Shown: positions 36,691-45,029 of the stretch, in pieces
Layout of the letters: every line of letters begins with the position of its first letter
Position numbering within the stretch: position 1 is the stretch's first letter
Source: Fen-1254 sp963769605
GTDB taxonomy: Bacteria > Bacteroidota > Ignavibacteria > UBA10030
Assembly: GCA_963769605.1 (NCBI GenBank)
Contig: CAVYML010000009.1
Location: 1,054,001-1,118,000 of the forward strand
Length of the DNA stretch: 64,000 bases
Direction: 5' to 3'
Made by a program: the position numbers and the translations under genes
The notes under the pieces: model-generated
What the model saw: only the letters and a program-made list of their open reading frames with translations
Database searches by the model: none
Told to the model about the DNA's origin: nothing

Positions 36691-37282
36691 TGGTTAGACT
36701 TCCTTTATTCCGATTTAGTTGTGCCTTCTGAGCAAAGATACCAACCGAAAAGCCGGGAAACAAGAAACGGCCGGAAAGATTGTCTTCCTTAAATGTACGA
36801 TCATTCCTGTTTTCTAAAACTCTTTCTGTTCTGCCAAGGAAATACTTAGGTATTTGATGGATCATACATGTGAAAAAACGACTCTTCAACAGTTTAAAAT
36901 AAAAATAGGAATACTCCTATGTGCATAAGATTTTTCCTATTTGTGTTGCGGTTATTCAGACTGCCTCGATAACAGAAATCCAACTTCAGTGCAATCGTGG
37001 TCGGTTTACATCTTCGAGATGATCGCGGATGTAAAACTTAATAACTCAGAAAAAAATATTTTAAAATATTCCGGTTCGCGCACTAATATATTTGAAAATG
37101 GCAAAGCTTTTTTATACTTTGCATGCAATAATACGGTTCGCTCCAATTAATAGTGTGATATCTTGTTATGGAAAAACAAATATCAACGTGCACATCTTAA
37201 AATATTCTTTCTCGCTTTGAATACTGCATGAACTGAAGGATACCGGCGACCCACACGATGTTTTAAGGAATAGAAGATCCTT
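36691..37282. other. Intergenic, nothing recognised
   Basis: About 590 bases between the divergent ECF sigma and propeller-receptor genes. No gene, RNA or inverted repeat stood out. It should contain the promoters of both, including a likely autoregulated ECF promoter that I could not identify. Confidence 0.35.
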
Positions 37283-39877
37283 ATGAAAAACAGAACAAAC
37301 GGATCATTCATTTTCTTTTCGTTCTTGATTCTTGCTGCCGGAACGAAAACAACGTTTGCTCTCGATCCGCATAAATCCATTCATCAATATGGCCACAATG
37401 TATGGTACCGGCAGAATGGATTGCCTGCGAACGGAGTGAATGTCGGTTTCCACGGCCGCGATGGATATCTATGGCTTGGCACTTCAGCAGGATTATTCCG
37501 TTTTGACGGCGTAAATTTTAAATCAGTAATTACAAATTCCGGTGATAATAAAGAGGTCGAAACAATTGCCGCATTATGTGTCACAAAAGACAGCTCGCTC
37601 TGGGTTGGAACAGCATACAGCGGTTTACTTCGAATTAAAAATGAAGAAGTTACTCCATTCGATGCGTCGGTCGATACGACGATCGGATTAAAAACAATTC
37701 AGATAAAAGTGCTGTTGGAAAGCCGTGCAGGAAATCTTTGGGTCGGTACCTCCTATGGTCTGTACAAATATATCAATGGAAGATTTTCAATGATTCCTGT
37801 CAATCCGAATTTTATTACTTCTTTGGCAGAAGATTCTCTCGGCAGAATTTGGGTCGGTACGCATGCCGGTGTTCGTGTATATAATGATACGCTTGCCGAA
37901 CAATTCGACAGCATCACTACATCCGGCGGACTGCCGCATAATATGATCAGCTCGCTTTTTTGCGACAGCCGCGGAAATATTTGGATCGGTACTTATGGCG
38001 GGCTCGTCCGCTTGAACCATCATAAGATTACCATATATCATTCAAGGGACGGTTTGCCGGATAATCATATTACTGCAATCTGCGAAGACCGGGACCGTAA
38101 TCTTTGGATTGGAACATATAAGGGCCTAAGCCGCTTCTCCGGCGGGAAATGGTCGACTTTTACCGCAGATGATGGACTGACCAATAATCAAGTTTTATCG
38201 ATGATAGAAGATTATGAAGGAAGTCTCTGGGTATGTACAGTAGAAGGCCTCAACAGATTTATGGATGTCAATATTACTCCCTATACTGTACAGGAAGGCC
38301 TGGCGAACAACAATCTTTCCGGCGTCGCAGAAACACCCGACAGCAGCATCTACTTTCTCAGCGACGTGAACAGCACAGTCACGCGATTAAAAAACGGCCG
38401 CCTGTCGATTATGGATCATACCTTAGTCGGAACCGCAACAGTGACACGTGACGGCAGATTGTGGATTGGTCAAACCGGATTCCTCCAGAATATAAAAAAA
38501 GGAAAAATCACCAAGTACGACACAAGCAACGGTCTTCCGGTTAAATGGATATCGGCATTGACGGAAGACGATAAAAGCCTGATCCTGGCTATCGATCAAA
38601 TCGGCATTCGCCGGTTTATCAACGGACGGCTTGAACCATATCTCATGAAGAACGGAAAACAATATCCTTCGATTGAATATGTTGCGTTTTTACATTACCA
38701 GCCAAATGGAACGTTATGGATCGGCAGTTCGGCAGGATTGGTGAAAATACAGCATGGAGTCAGCACAACATATTTAAAGGAGGATGGATTGGCGCAAAAT
38801 TGGGTAGGATCCATGTTCGACGATAAGAAGGGAACTCTATGGATCAGTTCGCCGCGCGGAGGAATTACTTCTTACAAAGACGGAAAATTCACTTCGATTA
38901 CATTCAATGACGGTCTTTTCACGAATGAAATTTACTGCATCCTGTGCGATGATAATGGGAACATATGGCTGAGCAGTCCGAGAGGCATCGGGTATGTCAA
39001 ACGCACGGAGCTTGACGATTTTATCGGAGGACGAATTACTTCTATTCATACGCAAGTTTTTGTCACATCTGACGGCATGAAATCCGACGAATGCTTTGGC
39101 GATTGGCAGCCGGCCGGCTGGAAAGCGCATGACGGACGTATCTGGTTCGCAACTAAAAAGGGAGCGGTTGTCATCGATCCAAAAGCGTTCAAGCGGAATG
39201 TCTACCCTCCTCCGGTACTGATCGAACAAATGATTGCCGATCAAAAACTAATCCCTCTCGACCGGTTTGCCGATCTTTCGCCCGGAAAGGAAAAATTAGA
39301 GTTCCACTATACCGCTTTAAGTTTTCTCGTACCGGAAAGAGTTCACTTCAAATATTTACTTGAGGGATACGATCATGAATGGGTGAATGCGGCAACGCGG
39401 CGTGTAGCCTACTATACCAACCTTCCTCCCGGAAGTTATCGTTTTCGTGTTACGGCATGCAATAATGACGGCGTCTGGAATGAAATTGGAGCAAGCTTTG
39501 CATTCAAATTAGAACCTCGTTTCCGCCAGACATTGTGGTTTTATGGACTGTTGATCATCGCAGCAGCCGGAATAGGTTTTGGTTTATATCGGCTGCGCGT
39601 GTGGCGGCTGCTGCAGCGCGAAAAGGAACTGAAAAAAAGTGTAGACGAGGCAGTCGCTAAAATCAAAGTACTTGGCGGCCTGATACCGATTTGTGCGAAT
39701 TGCAAAAAGATCCGCGACGATAAAGGATACTGGGATCAACTGGAAGGGTATATTCAAGAACATTCGGATGCAAAATTTTCGCACGGCATCTGTCCGGATT
39801 GTGCAAAATTATTTTTCCCGGAATATGATCAGTCTTCGAAAAATAATAACGATTTGCTCAACGATTTAGAAGACTGA
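37283..39877 (+). CDS. Propeller sensor: signal peptide - Reg_prop repeats - Y_Y_Y - membrane helix - Cys-rich tail
   Basis: An 864-residue receptor of the hybrid two-component propeller type, but without a kinase. After a signal peptide (1-26), about 600 residues of repeats of the type GNLWIGTxxGLxR form two seven-bladed propellers. A Y_Y_Y domain follows (LEFHYTALSFLVPERVHFKYLLEGYDHEW), then a membrane helix (LWFYGLLIIAAAGIGFGLY, about 752-770) and a short coiled coil. In place of the histidine kinase is a 45-residue tail: PICANCKKIRDDKGYW...HGICPDC. The tail has two CxxC pairs and is probably a metal-binding output module in the cytoplasm. The start has a GGAATAG site. The paralogue at 45030 is similar throughout. 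Confidence 0.88.
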   Translation: MKNRTNGSFIFFSFLILAAGTKTTFALDPHKSIHQYGHNVWYRQNGLPANGVNVGFHGRDGYLWLGTSAGLFRFDGVNFKSVITNSGDNKEVETIAALCVTKDSSLWVGTAYSGLLRIKNEEVTPFDASVDTTIGLKTIQIKVLLESRAGNLWVGTSYGLYKYINGRFSMIPVNPNFITSLAEDSLGRIWVGTHAGVRVYNDTLAEQFDSITTSGGLPHNMISSLFCDSRGNIWIGTYGGLVRLNHHKITIYHSRDGLPDNHITAICEDRDRNLWIGTYKGLSRFSGGKWSTFTADDGLTNNQVLSMIEDYEGSLWVCTVEGLNRFMDVNITPYTVQEGLANNNLSGVAETPDSSIYFLSDVNSTVTRLKNGRLSIMDHTLVGTATVTRDGRLWIGQTGFLQNIKKGKITKYDTSNGLPVKWISALTEDDKSLILAIDQIGIRRFINGRLEPYLMKNGKQYPSIEYVAFLHYQPNGTLWIGSSAGLVKIQHGVSTTYLKEDGLAQNWVGSMFDDKKGTLWISSPRGGITSYKDGKFTSITFNDGLFTNEIYCILCDDNGNIWLSSPRGIGYVKRTELDDFIGGRITSIHTQVFVTSDGMKSDECFGDWQPAGWKAHDGRIWFATKKGAVVIDPKAFKRNVYPPPVLIEQMIADQKLIPLDRFADLSPGKEKLEFHYTALSFLVPERVHFKYLLEGYDHEWVNAATRRVAYYTNLPPGSYRFRVTACNNDGVWNEIGASFAFKLEPRFRQTLWFYGLLIIAAAGIGFGLYRLRVWRLLQREKELKKSVDEAVAKIKVLGGLIPICANCKKIRDDKGYWDQLEGYIQEHSDAKFSHGICPDCAKLFFPEYDQSSKNNNDLLNDLED

Positions 39878-39938
39878 ACGAACCCGAGCTGAACAGCAAA
39901 TCAGCCGCCGGTACTCATCCCGGACACTCATTCAATCC

Positions 39939-40127
39939 TTAAGTTTTCACCTTTCCTCGGACGGTTTTTTGCCGGATTAATAAATGACCCGTCTTCAGCT
40001 TTCCGCATTCGCAATCTCCGGCGCAGGGCAATATTTTCCGGAGGCGGTATTTCCGAACGGCCGACCGAATTAAAAATCCGAGAGAACCGGCAACAAGCAC
40101 CAACGAGATTATCTGCTGTCCGTCCAT
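39939..40127 (-). CDS. Small FeoB-associated Cys-containing membrane protein
   Basis: A 62-residue protein with one N-terminal membrane helix (IISLVLVAGSLGFLIRSAV), then a basic stretch and a CAGDCECG cluster. This fits FeoB-associated Cys-rich membrane proteins, sometimes called FeoC-like. It begins a few bases after the feoB stop on the same strand. I chose the internal ATG at 40127 rather than the frame start at 40187, which lies inside feoB. It may help FeoB assemble or handle iron. Confidence 0.7.
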   Translation of the reverse strand: MDGQQIISLVLVAGSLGFLIRSAVRKYRLRKILPCAGDCECGKLKTGHLLIRQKTVRGKVKT

Positions 40128-40134
40128 ATTATCT

Positions 40135-42228
40135 TTACGCGAATAATGATCCGATACGATATACTGCAAATGTAACGACGTAGGCAAGCGTCGTCATATA
40201 TCCTAATTGAAACAGCGGCCATTTCCAGCCGTTTGTTTCCCGGCGCACCACCGCCAGCGTCGACATGCATTGCATGGCAAGAACATAGTATACCATTACG
40301 CAAAGAGCCGTTAAAACAGTAAACTTCGACAGCCCTGTGGCAGGATCAATATCCTTTTGCATCTGCACGCGAAGCGATACTGAATTGTCATTGCCGCCCT
40401 GAATATTGTAAATCGTGCTTACAGTGCTGACAAACACCTCACGCTGCAGCAGCGAAGTTAGTATACCGATGCCGATTTTCCAATCGAACCCGAGCGGCCG
40501 TATCAACGGCTCGATGATATGCCCTGCCTGTCCCACAAAGCTATGAGCAAGTTTTTCCGCCGGCGCATCATTGTTTATTTTAGGATAAGTTGCAAGAAAC
40601 CAGAGAAGGATAGAGGCTCCAAGTATGATAGTACCGGCTCGTTTGAGAAACAAGAGCGCGCGTTCCCACATCTGTAAGACGATGCTCTTGATAGATGGAA
40701 GCCGGTAAGGCGGAAGTTCCAGAATAAAGTCCTGCGTTCGCCCTTTAAGAATCGTTTTCTTAAACAGCCACGCCATGATTAATGCCATGAGAATACCGAG
40801 TAAATACAACGATACCATGACGATGCCCTGTAAATTCCAGAAGCCAAAAATGAGCGTGCCGGGAATAAACGCAGCGATCAAAAGCGAATACACAGGCAGC
40901 CGCGCGCTGCAGCTTGCTAAGGGTGCAACAAGTATCGTGACAAGCCGGTCACGCGGATTCTCTATTGTACGTGCTGCCATAATACCGGGAATGGCACAGG
41001 CAAAGGAACTGAGAATGGGAATAAAGGATTTTCCGTGCAGGCCGACCTTATTCATCAGACGATCCATAATAAATGCGGCTCGCGCCATATAGCCGGTATC
41101 TTCCAAAATAGCGAGAAAGAGAAAGAGCAGGAGAATTTGCGGAAGGAATACAACAACTGCCCCTGCTCCGTTGATAGCGCCAAAAACAATGAGATCATGC
41201 AAATCACCCTGTGGAATGATCGTTCCAACCTGCCTGCCAAGCCAATTGAATCCGTTGCTGATGAAATCCATCGGCACTGTTGCCCAGGTAAAGATGGACT
41301 GGAACATCAACATCATCACCGCAAAAAATATGACATAACCCCAAAATTTATGTGTTACAACTGCATCGATTTTATCTGTGTAGTCGGTTTTCTTTTGGCC
41401 GAAGGAAGTGACTTCACTGCAGATCTTTCTGATCCATTGGTAGCGCGACTCAACAAAAATGGAATGCCGGTCATAGCCAAGTTGGTGAAGCCGGTCATAA
41501 TCCTGAACAACATGGTCAAGAACCGGCTGTGCAATTGTTCCTTGAAACTCCTCCAATGAGCGAGGCGAAGAAAGAAGCATCGCGGCCTCATGAAAGGCAG
41601 CATCTTCTTTCATATGATGATGCACAAGAAGCAGATTGGTAAGCTCCCGATGTTCCTCGCCGACCGGTTCGGGAAGCGTCCACTTTCGTGCCTCGGGAGA
41701 GATTGAAAATCCATCGTCAATTGCTGCCTTGAGTTCCGCGATGCCGACATGCTTGGTGCCTATTGTCGGTATAACGCGCACACCAAGAATTTTGGAGAGC
41801 GCTTCACTCCTGACATGAATTCCCTTGCGCCCGGCAACATCGACCATATTGAGTACAATAATAAGCGGATATCGCTGGTCGATAATCTGTGAAACAAGAT
41901 AAAGACTGCGTTCTAAATTGCTCGCATCTACAATACAAATAATGCCGTCAGGCCGCTGAACACCGGCAAGCTTATCTAAAAGAATATCGGTTGCGATTTT
42001 TTCATCGGGAGAATTTGCCGACAGGCTGTAGGTGCCGGGCAAATCAAGAACGGTGACCTCCCTGCCGGCGCCGAACATGATCGTTCCTTCTTTTTTCTCG
42101 ACCGTAACGCCGGGATAGTTGCCGACCTTTTGCCGCAGTCCGGTCAGTTCATTAAAGATCGTTGTCTTGCCGCAATTAGGATTGCCTATGATGGCAATAG
42201 AGGAATAATGAAAAATGCTCTTATTCAT
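40135..42228 (-). CDS. feoB: Ferrous iron transport GTPase FeoB
   Basis: A 697-residue inner-membrane iron transporter. The N-terminal G domain has G1 GNPNCGKTTIFN (residues 16-27), the switch II DLPGTYSL, and NMVD as G4. A helical inhibitory region follows. Two Gate regions with about nine membrane helices (RAAFIMDRLMNKVGLHGKSFIP, FACAIPGIMAARTI) form the pathway for Fe(II). Length and motifs fit a full FeoB. It overlaps feoA by 4 bases and precedes the small Cys-rich protein. It supports anaerobic or microaerobic iron uptake. Confidence 0.95.
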   Translation of the reverse strand: MNKSIFHYSSIAIIGNPNCGKTTIFNELTGLRQKVGNYPGVTVEKKEGTIMFGAGREVTVLDLPGTYSLSANSPDEKIATDILLDKLAGVQRPDGIICIVDASNLERSLYLVSQIIDQRYPLIIVLNMVDVAGRKGIHVRSEALSKILGVRVIPTIGTKHVGIAELKAAIDDGFSISPEARKWTLPEPVGEEHRELTNLLLVHHHMKEDAAFHEAAMLLSSPRSLEEFQGTIAQPVLDHVVQDYDRLHQLGYDRHSIFVESRYQWIRKICSEVTSFGQKKTDYTDKIDAVVTHKFWGYVIFFAVMMLMFQSIFTWATVPMDFISNGFNWLGRQVGTIIPQGDLHDLIVFGAINGAGAVVVFLPQILLLFLFLAILEDTGYMARAAFIMDRLMNKVGLHGKSFIPILSSFACAIPGIMAARTIENPRDRLVTILVAPLASCSARLPVYSLLIAAFIPGTLIFGFWNLQGIVMVSLYLLGILMALIMAWLFKKTILKGRTQDFILELPPYRLPSIKSIVLQMWERALLFLKRAGTIILGASILLWFLATYPKINNDAPAEKLAHSFVGQAGHIIEPLIRPLGFDWKIGIGILTSLLQREVFVSTVSTIYNIQGGNDNSVSLRVQMQKDIDPATGLSKFTVLTALCVMVYYVLAMQCMSTLAVVRRETNGWKWPLFQLGYMTTLAYVVTFAVYRIGSLFA

Positions 42229-42497
42229 TCTTTGACTTCACGCAAGTGCGTCTCAGCGAGTTCAATAACTATTTCGTTTGCAATACGCCTATGCAGACCG
42301 ATTCGAGTATTGTGTATTTCGCATATAAGCTGTGAGGAATTCAAGACAACGGTGCGAACAGCGGTATGCTTGTTGAAACCGATCTCCCGCAGCCGCTGAC
42401 TGGTTTCAGGGTTTGATTGAATGTCCCGAATCATGCATTTCACACCCAACGGAGCGTTCGAAAGACGTATTTCTTTTTTTCTTTTTAATGTATTCAT
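42225..42497 (-). CDS. feoA: FeoA-like SH3-domain protein
   Basis: A 90-residue protein with the FeoA SH3-like fold: LSNAPLGVKCMIRDI, RLREIGFNKHTAVRTVV and RIGLHRRIANEIVIE. FeoA stimulates FeoB. It overlaps feoB by 4 bases (ATGA). The start is uncertain: ATGs at 42497 and 42506 are both in frame with weak ribosome-binding sites. An inverted repeat that may be an operator lies 58-75 bases upstream of the chosen start. Confidence 0.85.
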   Translation of the reverse strand: MNTLKRKKEIRLSNAPLGVKCMIRDIQSNPETSQRLREIGFNKHTAVRTVVLNSSQLICEIHNTRIGLHRRIANEIVIELAETHLREVKE

Positions 42498-42554
42498 TCT
42501 TCCCATCTCTGAAGTTTTCAATGGATATAATAAAGAAAGAGAGAAGGGCAAACA

Positions 42555-42572
42555 ATCCCTATTTGTAGGGAT
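42555..42572. promoter_or_regulatory. Perfect 7+7 inverted repeat upstream of feoAB, candidate operator
   Basis: ATCCCTA-TTTG-TAGGGAT lies between the hemerythrin-LuxR gene and feoA, in the feoA upstream region. Its 18-bp size and symmetry are typical of a dimeric regulator site. A second hairpin, GCGGAC-ATAG-GTCCGC, is at 42619-42634, nearer to the stop of the regulator gene, and may help end its transcript. Neither matches a consensus I can name. Confidence 0.45.
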
Positions 42573-42648
42573 GTTCGTTTTCTGTATTAGTATTTTTTAA
42601 AAAATGCACCGGCAGGGCGCGGACATAGGTCCGCATGAAGAAGGGTAA

Positions 42649-43719
42649 TTAGCTGATGTCCTTTGATGAGATCAATCCATTTAACAACGCAAAGATTGTC
42701 AATCCGGCAATGGTTTTTATTTGCAGCTTGCGTGTGATATTCTTTCTATGGGAAATAACCGTGTGGAGGCTGATGGAGAGTTTGTCGGCAATCTGTTTGT
42801 TGATAAAACCGCAAGCGACTAATTGCAGAACTTCCGATTCGCGTAAAGTAAGCCCCTCTAATTTATGCATTCCGCGGGGTATCTGATAGGCTTCCTTTAC
42901 CGGTTCGGATTTATGCGTTTCTGTTTGTGTGGAAGATTTAGTTTCCGCTGCTGCAAGAGCGCTCTTGCCTGCCGTGTGTCTGGAATGCTCTTCGGGATAA
43001 AATAAAGTGTCTTCCATTTCCTCTACGAGCGGCAGCAGGATATTATTTTCGATGCGTGTATGATCCTGAATGTCTTTTTCTAAACGAAACAATTCAAAAA
43101 TCACTTCCTGGTACGCCACATTCATCGAATCACCGTGCACGTACTTGATAAGGATATTTTTCAGATCATAGAGTTTCTCATCAACATCGGTATGTTCTTC
43201 TTCATAGACATGCATGGAATATTTCGAGAGTGCGCGCTTCTCCCCCGTTGATGCGCCGGGATTATGGAAAAGCCGGTATACGGTTTTTACATACGGAAAG
43301 GTCGTTGTTTCTTCTCGATCTAAATGATTGAATAATTCACGCTTATATTCCAGGAAAAATCGTTTAATGAGCTTCAATTTTTTAGAATCAGATGGAGTAC
43401 GCCGCAGCAAGTTCGTGAGCAGCTTTTCAATGAGCGGTACCTGTGTTTCAATGTAATACAAGTGCGTTTTCTTTAGGTAATCGACAATCATCAGTACATT
43501 GAACGTTTGGAGTCTTTTTTCAAGGAAATAATGTTCGTTGGTATATGCGTTAATGATTGCTAAAAAGAAATCGACATCGATTCCGTGCTTCCGGCAAATC
43601 ACTTTTACGGATTTTTCACCAAAACCTAAAGGAATGCCGAACCGGTCTATCACAGGCATCAAGAGATAATTGCCATGAACGACATCCGCCATCTTCATAT
43701 TTGTGGTAAAGAGTTTCAC
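42649..43719 (-). CDS. Hemerythrin-like diiron protein fused to a LuxR-type DNA-binding domain
   Basis: A 356-residue protein. Residues 1-65 resemble the ScdA/RIC N-terminal domain (VVHGNYLLMPVIDRFGIPLGFGEKS) but lack its usual Cys pair. Residues about 80-240 form a hemerythrin-like bundle with the expected diiron ligand segments: THLYY, NHLDREETTTF, YEEEHTDVDE and DHTRIENN. A charged linker leads to a LuxR helix-turn-helix (LEGLTLRESEVLQLVACGFINKQIADKLSISLHTVISHRKNI, about 287-330). It resembles RIC/YtfE NO- and oxygen-response proteins joined to a regulator. Its position beside feoAB suggests that it senses O2, NO or iron to control iron uptake or repair. Confidence 0.85.
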   Translation of the reverse strand: MKLFTTNMKMADVVHGNYLLMPVIDRFGIPLGFGEKSVKVICRKHGIDVDFFLAIINAYTNEHYFLEKRLQTFNVLMIVDYLKKTHLYYIETQVPLIEKLLTNLLRRTPSDSKKLKLIKRFFLEYKRELFNHLDREETTTFPYVKTVYRLFHNPGASTGEKRALSKYSMHVYEEEHTDVDEKLYDLKNILIKYVHGDSMNVAYQEVIFELFRLEKDIQDHTRIENNILLPLVEEMEDTLFYPEEHSRHTAGKSALAAAETKSSTQTETHKSEPVKEAYQIPRGMHKLEGLTLRESEVLQLVACGFINKQIADKLSISLHTVISHRKNITRKLQIKTIAGLTIFALLNGLISSKDIS

Positions 43720-43883
43720 AGGATTGTCTTTCTTTCTATGAGAGTGAACATTTCAATCATGCGAATGGTTTCTCCCTGCATCAAGAGACAGGAATAGAAT
43801 TTTCTGAGTTCGTTTTTAAACAGTATTGTTGTTCTTCGTTGCATGGTGGACCGGCAAAAATTTCGAGTTTTTTTCACAGATGA

Positions 43884-44795
43884 CTATCCAAGAACCAGTC
43901 CAAGTCCGAAACAAAAAGCAAAAAGAAGAGTTGAAAAAGAAAGCTTTTGCAGTTCAACATTCAATTCCGACGGCTTCGTATGGAGAAGAACCGCCCGGAT
44001 GTTGAGATACAGAAGGGGCAACGGCAAAATAAAGAGAAACTGATAGACGGATTTAAAGTTAAGAATCGTATACAAAATGCCCGAAGCACAGGCGCTTAAG
44101 ATAAGAATTGCATGATAGACCTTCGCTCGTGAATTCCCGAGAAAAACAGCCACAGTCTGTTTCATCGCTTTCTTATCGTTCTGGCAGTCGCGCATATTAT
44201 TCAAATTGAGGACGCCTGTGCTGAGAAATCCGATAGAAGCTGCCGGAAGGATCACATCGAGCTTAAATTCATGGGTGTGCAGAAAAAAAGTCCCGATTGC
44301 ACCGACTAATCCAAAAAAAATAAAAACGGAAATATCGCCGAGACTTCTATACCCGTACGGATTCTTCCCGATCGAATATTTTAATGCCGCAAGGATGCAC
44401 AGAACACCAAGAAATAAAAAAAGTACGCAATAGCCGGGGGACATGCCTGCTGTTCCTGTAAGGATAAGTGCAATTCCGGAAACCAGTGTTGCAAGAACAA
44501 CCGTGAAAAGGGCTCCGAACATTTGACGCGGAGCAATCTCACCCGATTGCAGCATGCGTTTGGGACCCACGCGGCCGGCACCGTCTGTTCCTTTGATATA
44601 ATCGCCGTAATCGTTGGCAAGATTCGATAACATCTGAAGCAGAAGAGTTGTAACGGATGCAAGGATAAAGACGCTCAAGCGGAACCTGCCTTCCGCCCCG
44701 GCAAGGAAACTTCCAAGTATAGTGCTCGACATTGAAAGAGGCAGCGTTTTCGGACGAACAGCATGCAGCCAGGATTTCCACTTTACCGTTTTCAT
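43884..44795 (-). CDS. menA: 1,4-dihydroxy-2-naphthoate polyprenyltransferase MenA
   Basis: A 303-residue membrane prenyltransferase of the UbiA family. The first Asp-rich motif is NLANDYGDYIKGTD, followed by GPKRMLQSGEI; the second Asp-rich region is NLNNMRDCQNDK. About eight membrane helices are seen. It attaches a polyprenyl chain to DHNA to give demethylmenaquinone, the respiratory quinone of this group. The ATG at 44795 is adjacent to an in-frame GTG at 44798. No other men gene is in the window. Confidence 0.9.
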   Translation of the reverse strand: MKTVKWKSWLHAVRPKTLPLSMSSTILGSFLAGAEGRFRLSVFILASVTTLLLQMLSNLANDYGDYIKGTDGAGRVGPKRMLQSGEIAPRQMFGALFTVVLATLVSGIALILTGTAGMSPGYCVLFLFLGVLCILAALKYSIGKNPYGYRSLGDISVFIFFGLVGAIGTFFLHTHEFKLDVILPAASIGFLSTGVLNLNNMRDCQNDKKAMKQTVAVFLGNSRAKVYHAILILSACASGILYTILNFKSVYQFLFILPLPLLYLNIRAVLLHTKPSELNVELQKLSFSTLLFAFCFGLGLVLG

Positions 44796-45029
44796 CACTT
44801 ATGAATATTCACCAATTTTAGAACAGAATCAACCGAAGAATGCTTTCCTTGCATTTCGCATAAAACAGCAAATTGGATGTAAACCAATTTTTTTCATGAG
44901 AATTGAATCAAATAACTCTGATTTTCCTCAAGATTTTTCTTGTTTTCAAAAATTTCTCTTGCTTCTGCTTGGGAGCAAGCTTAGATTGTAATCGGATAAA
45001 GGGAGCTAGCATTAAAGAAACGAGATATT

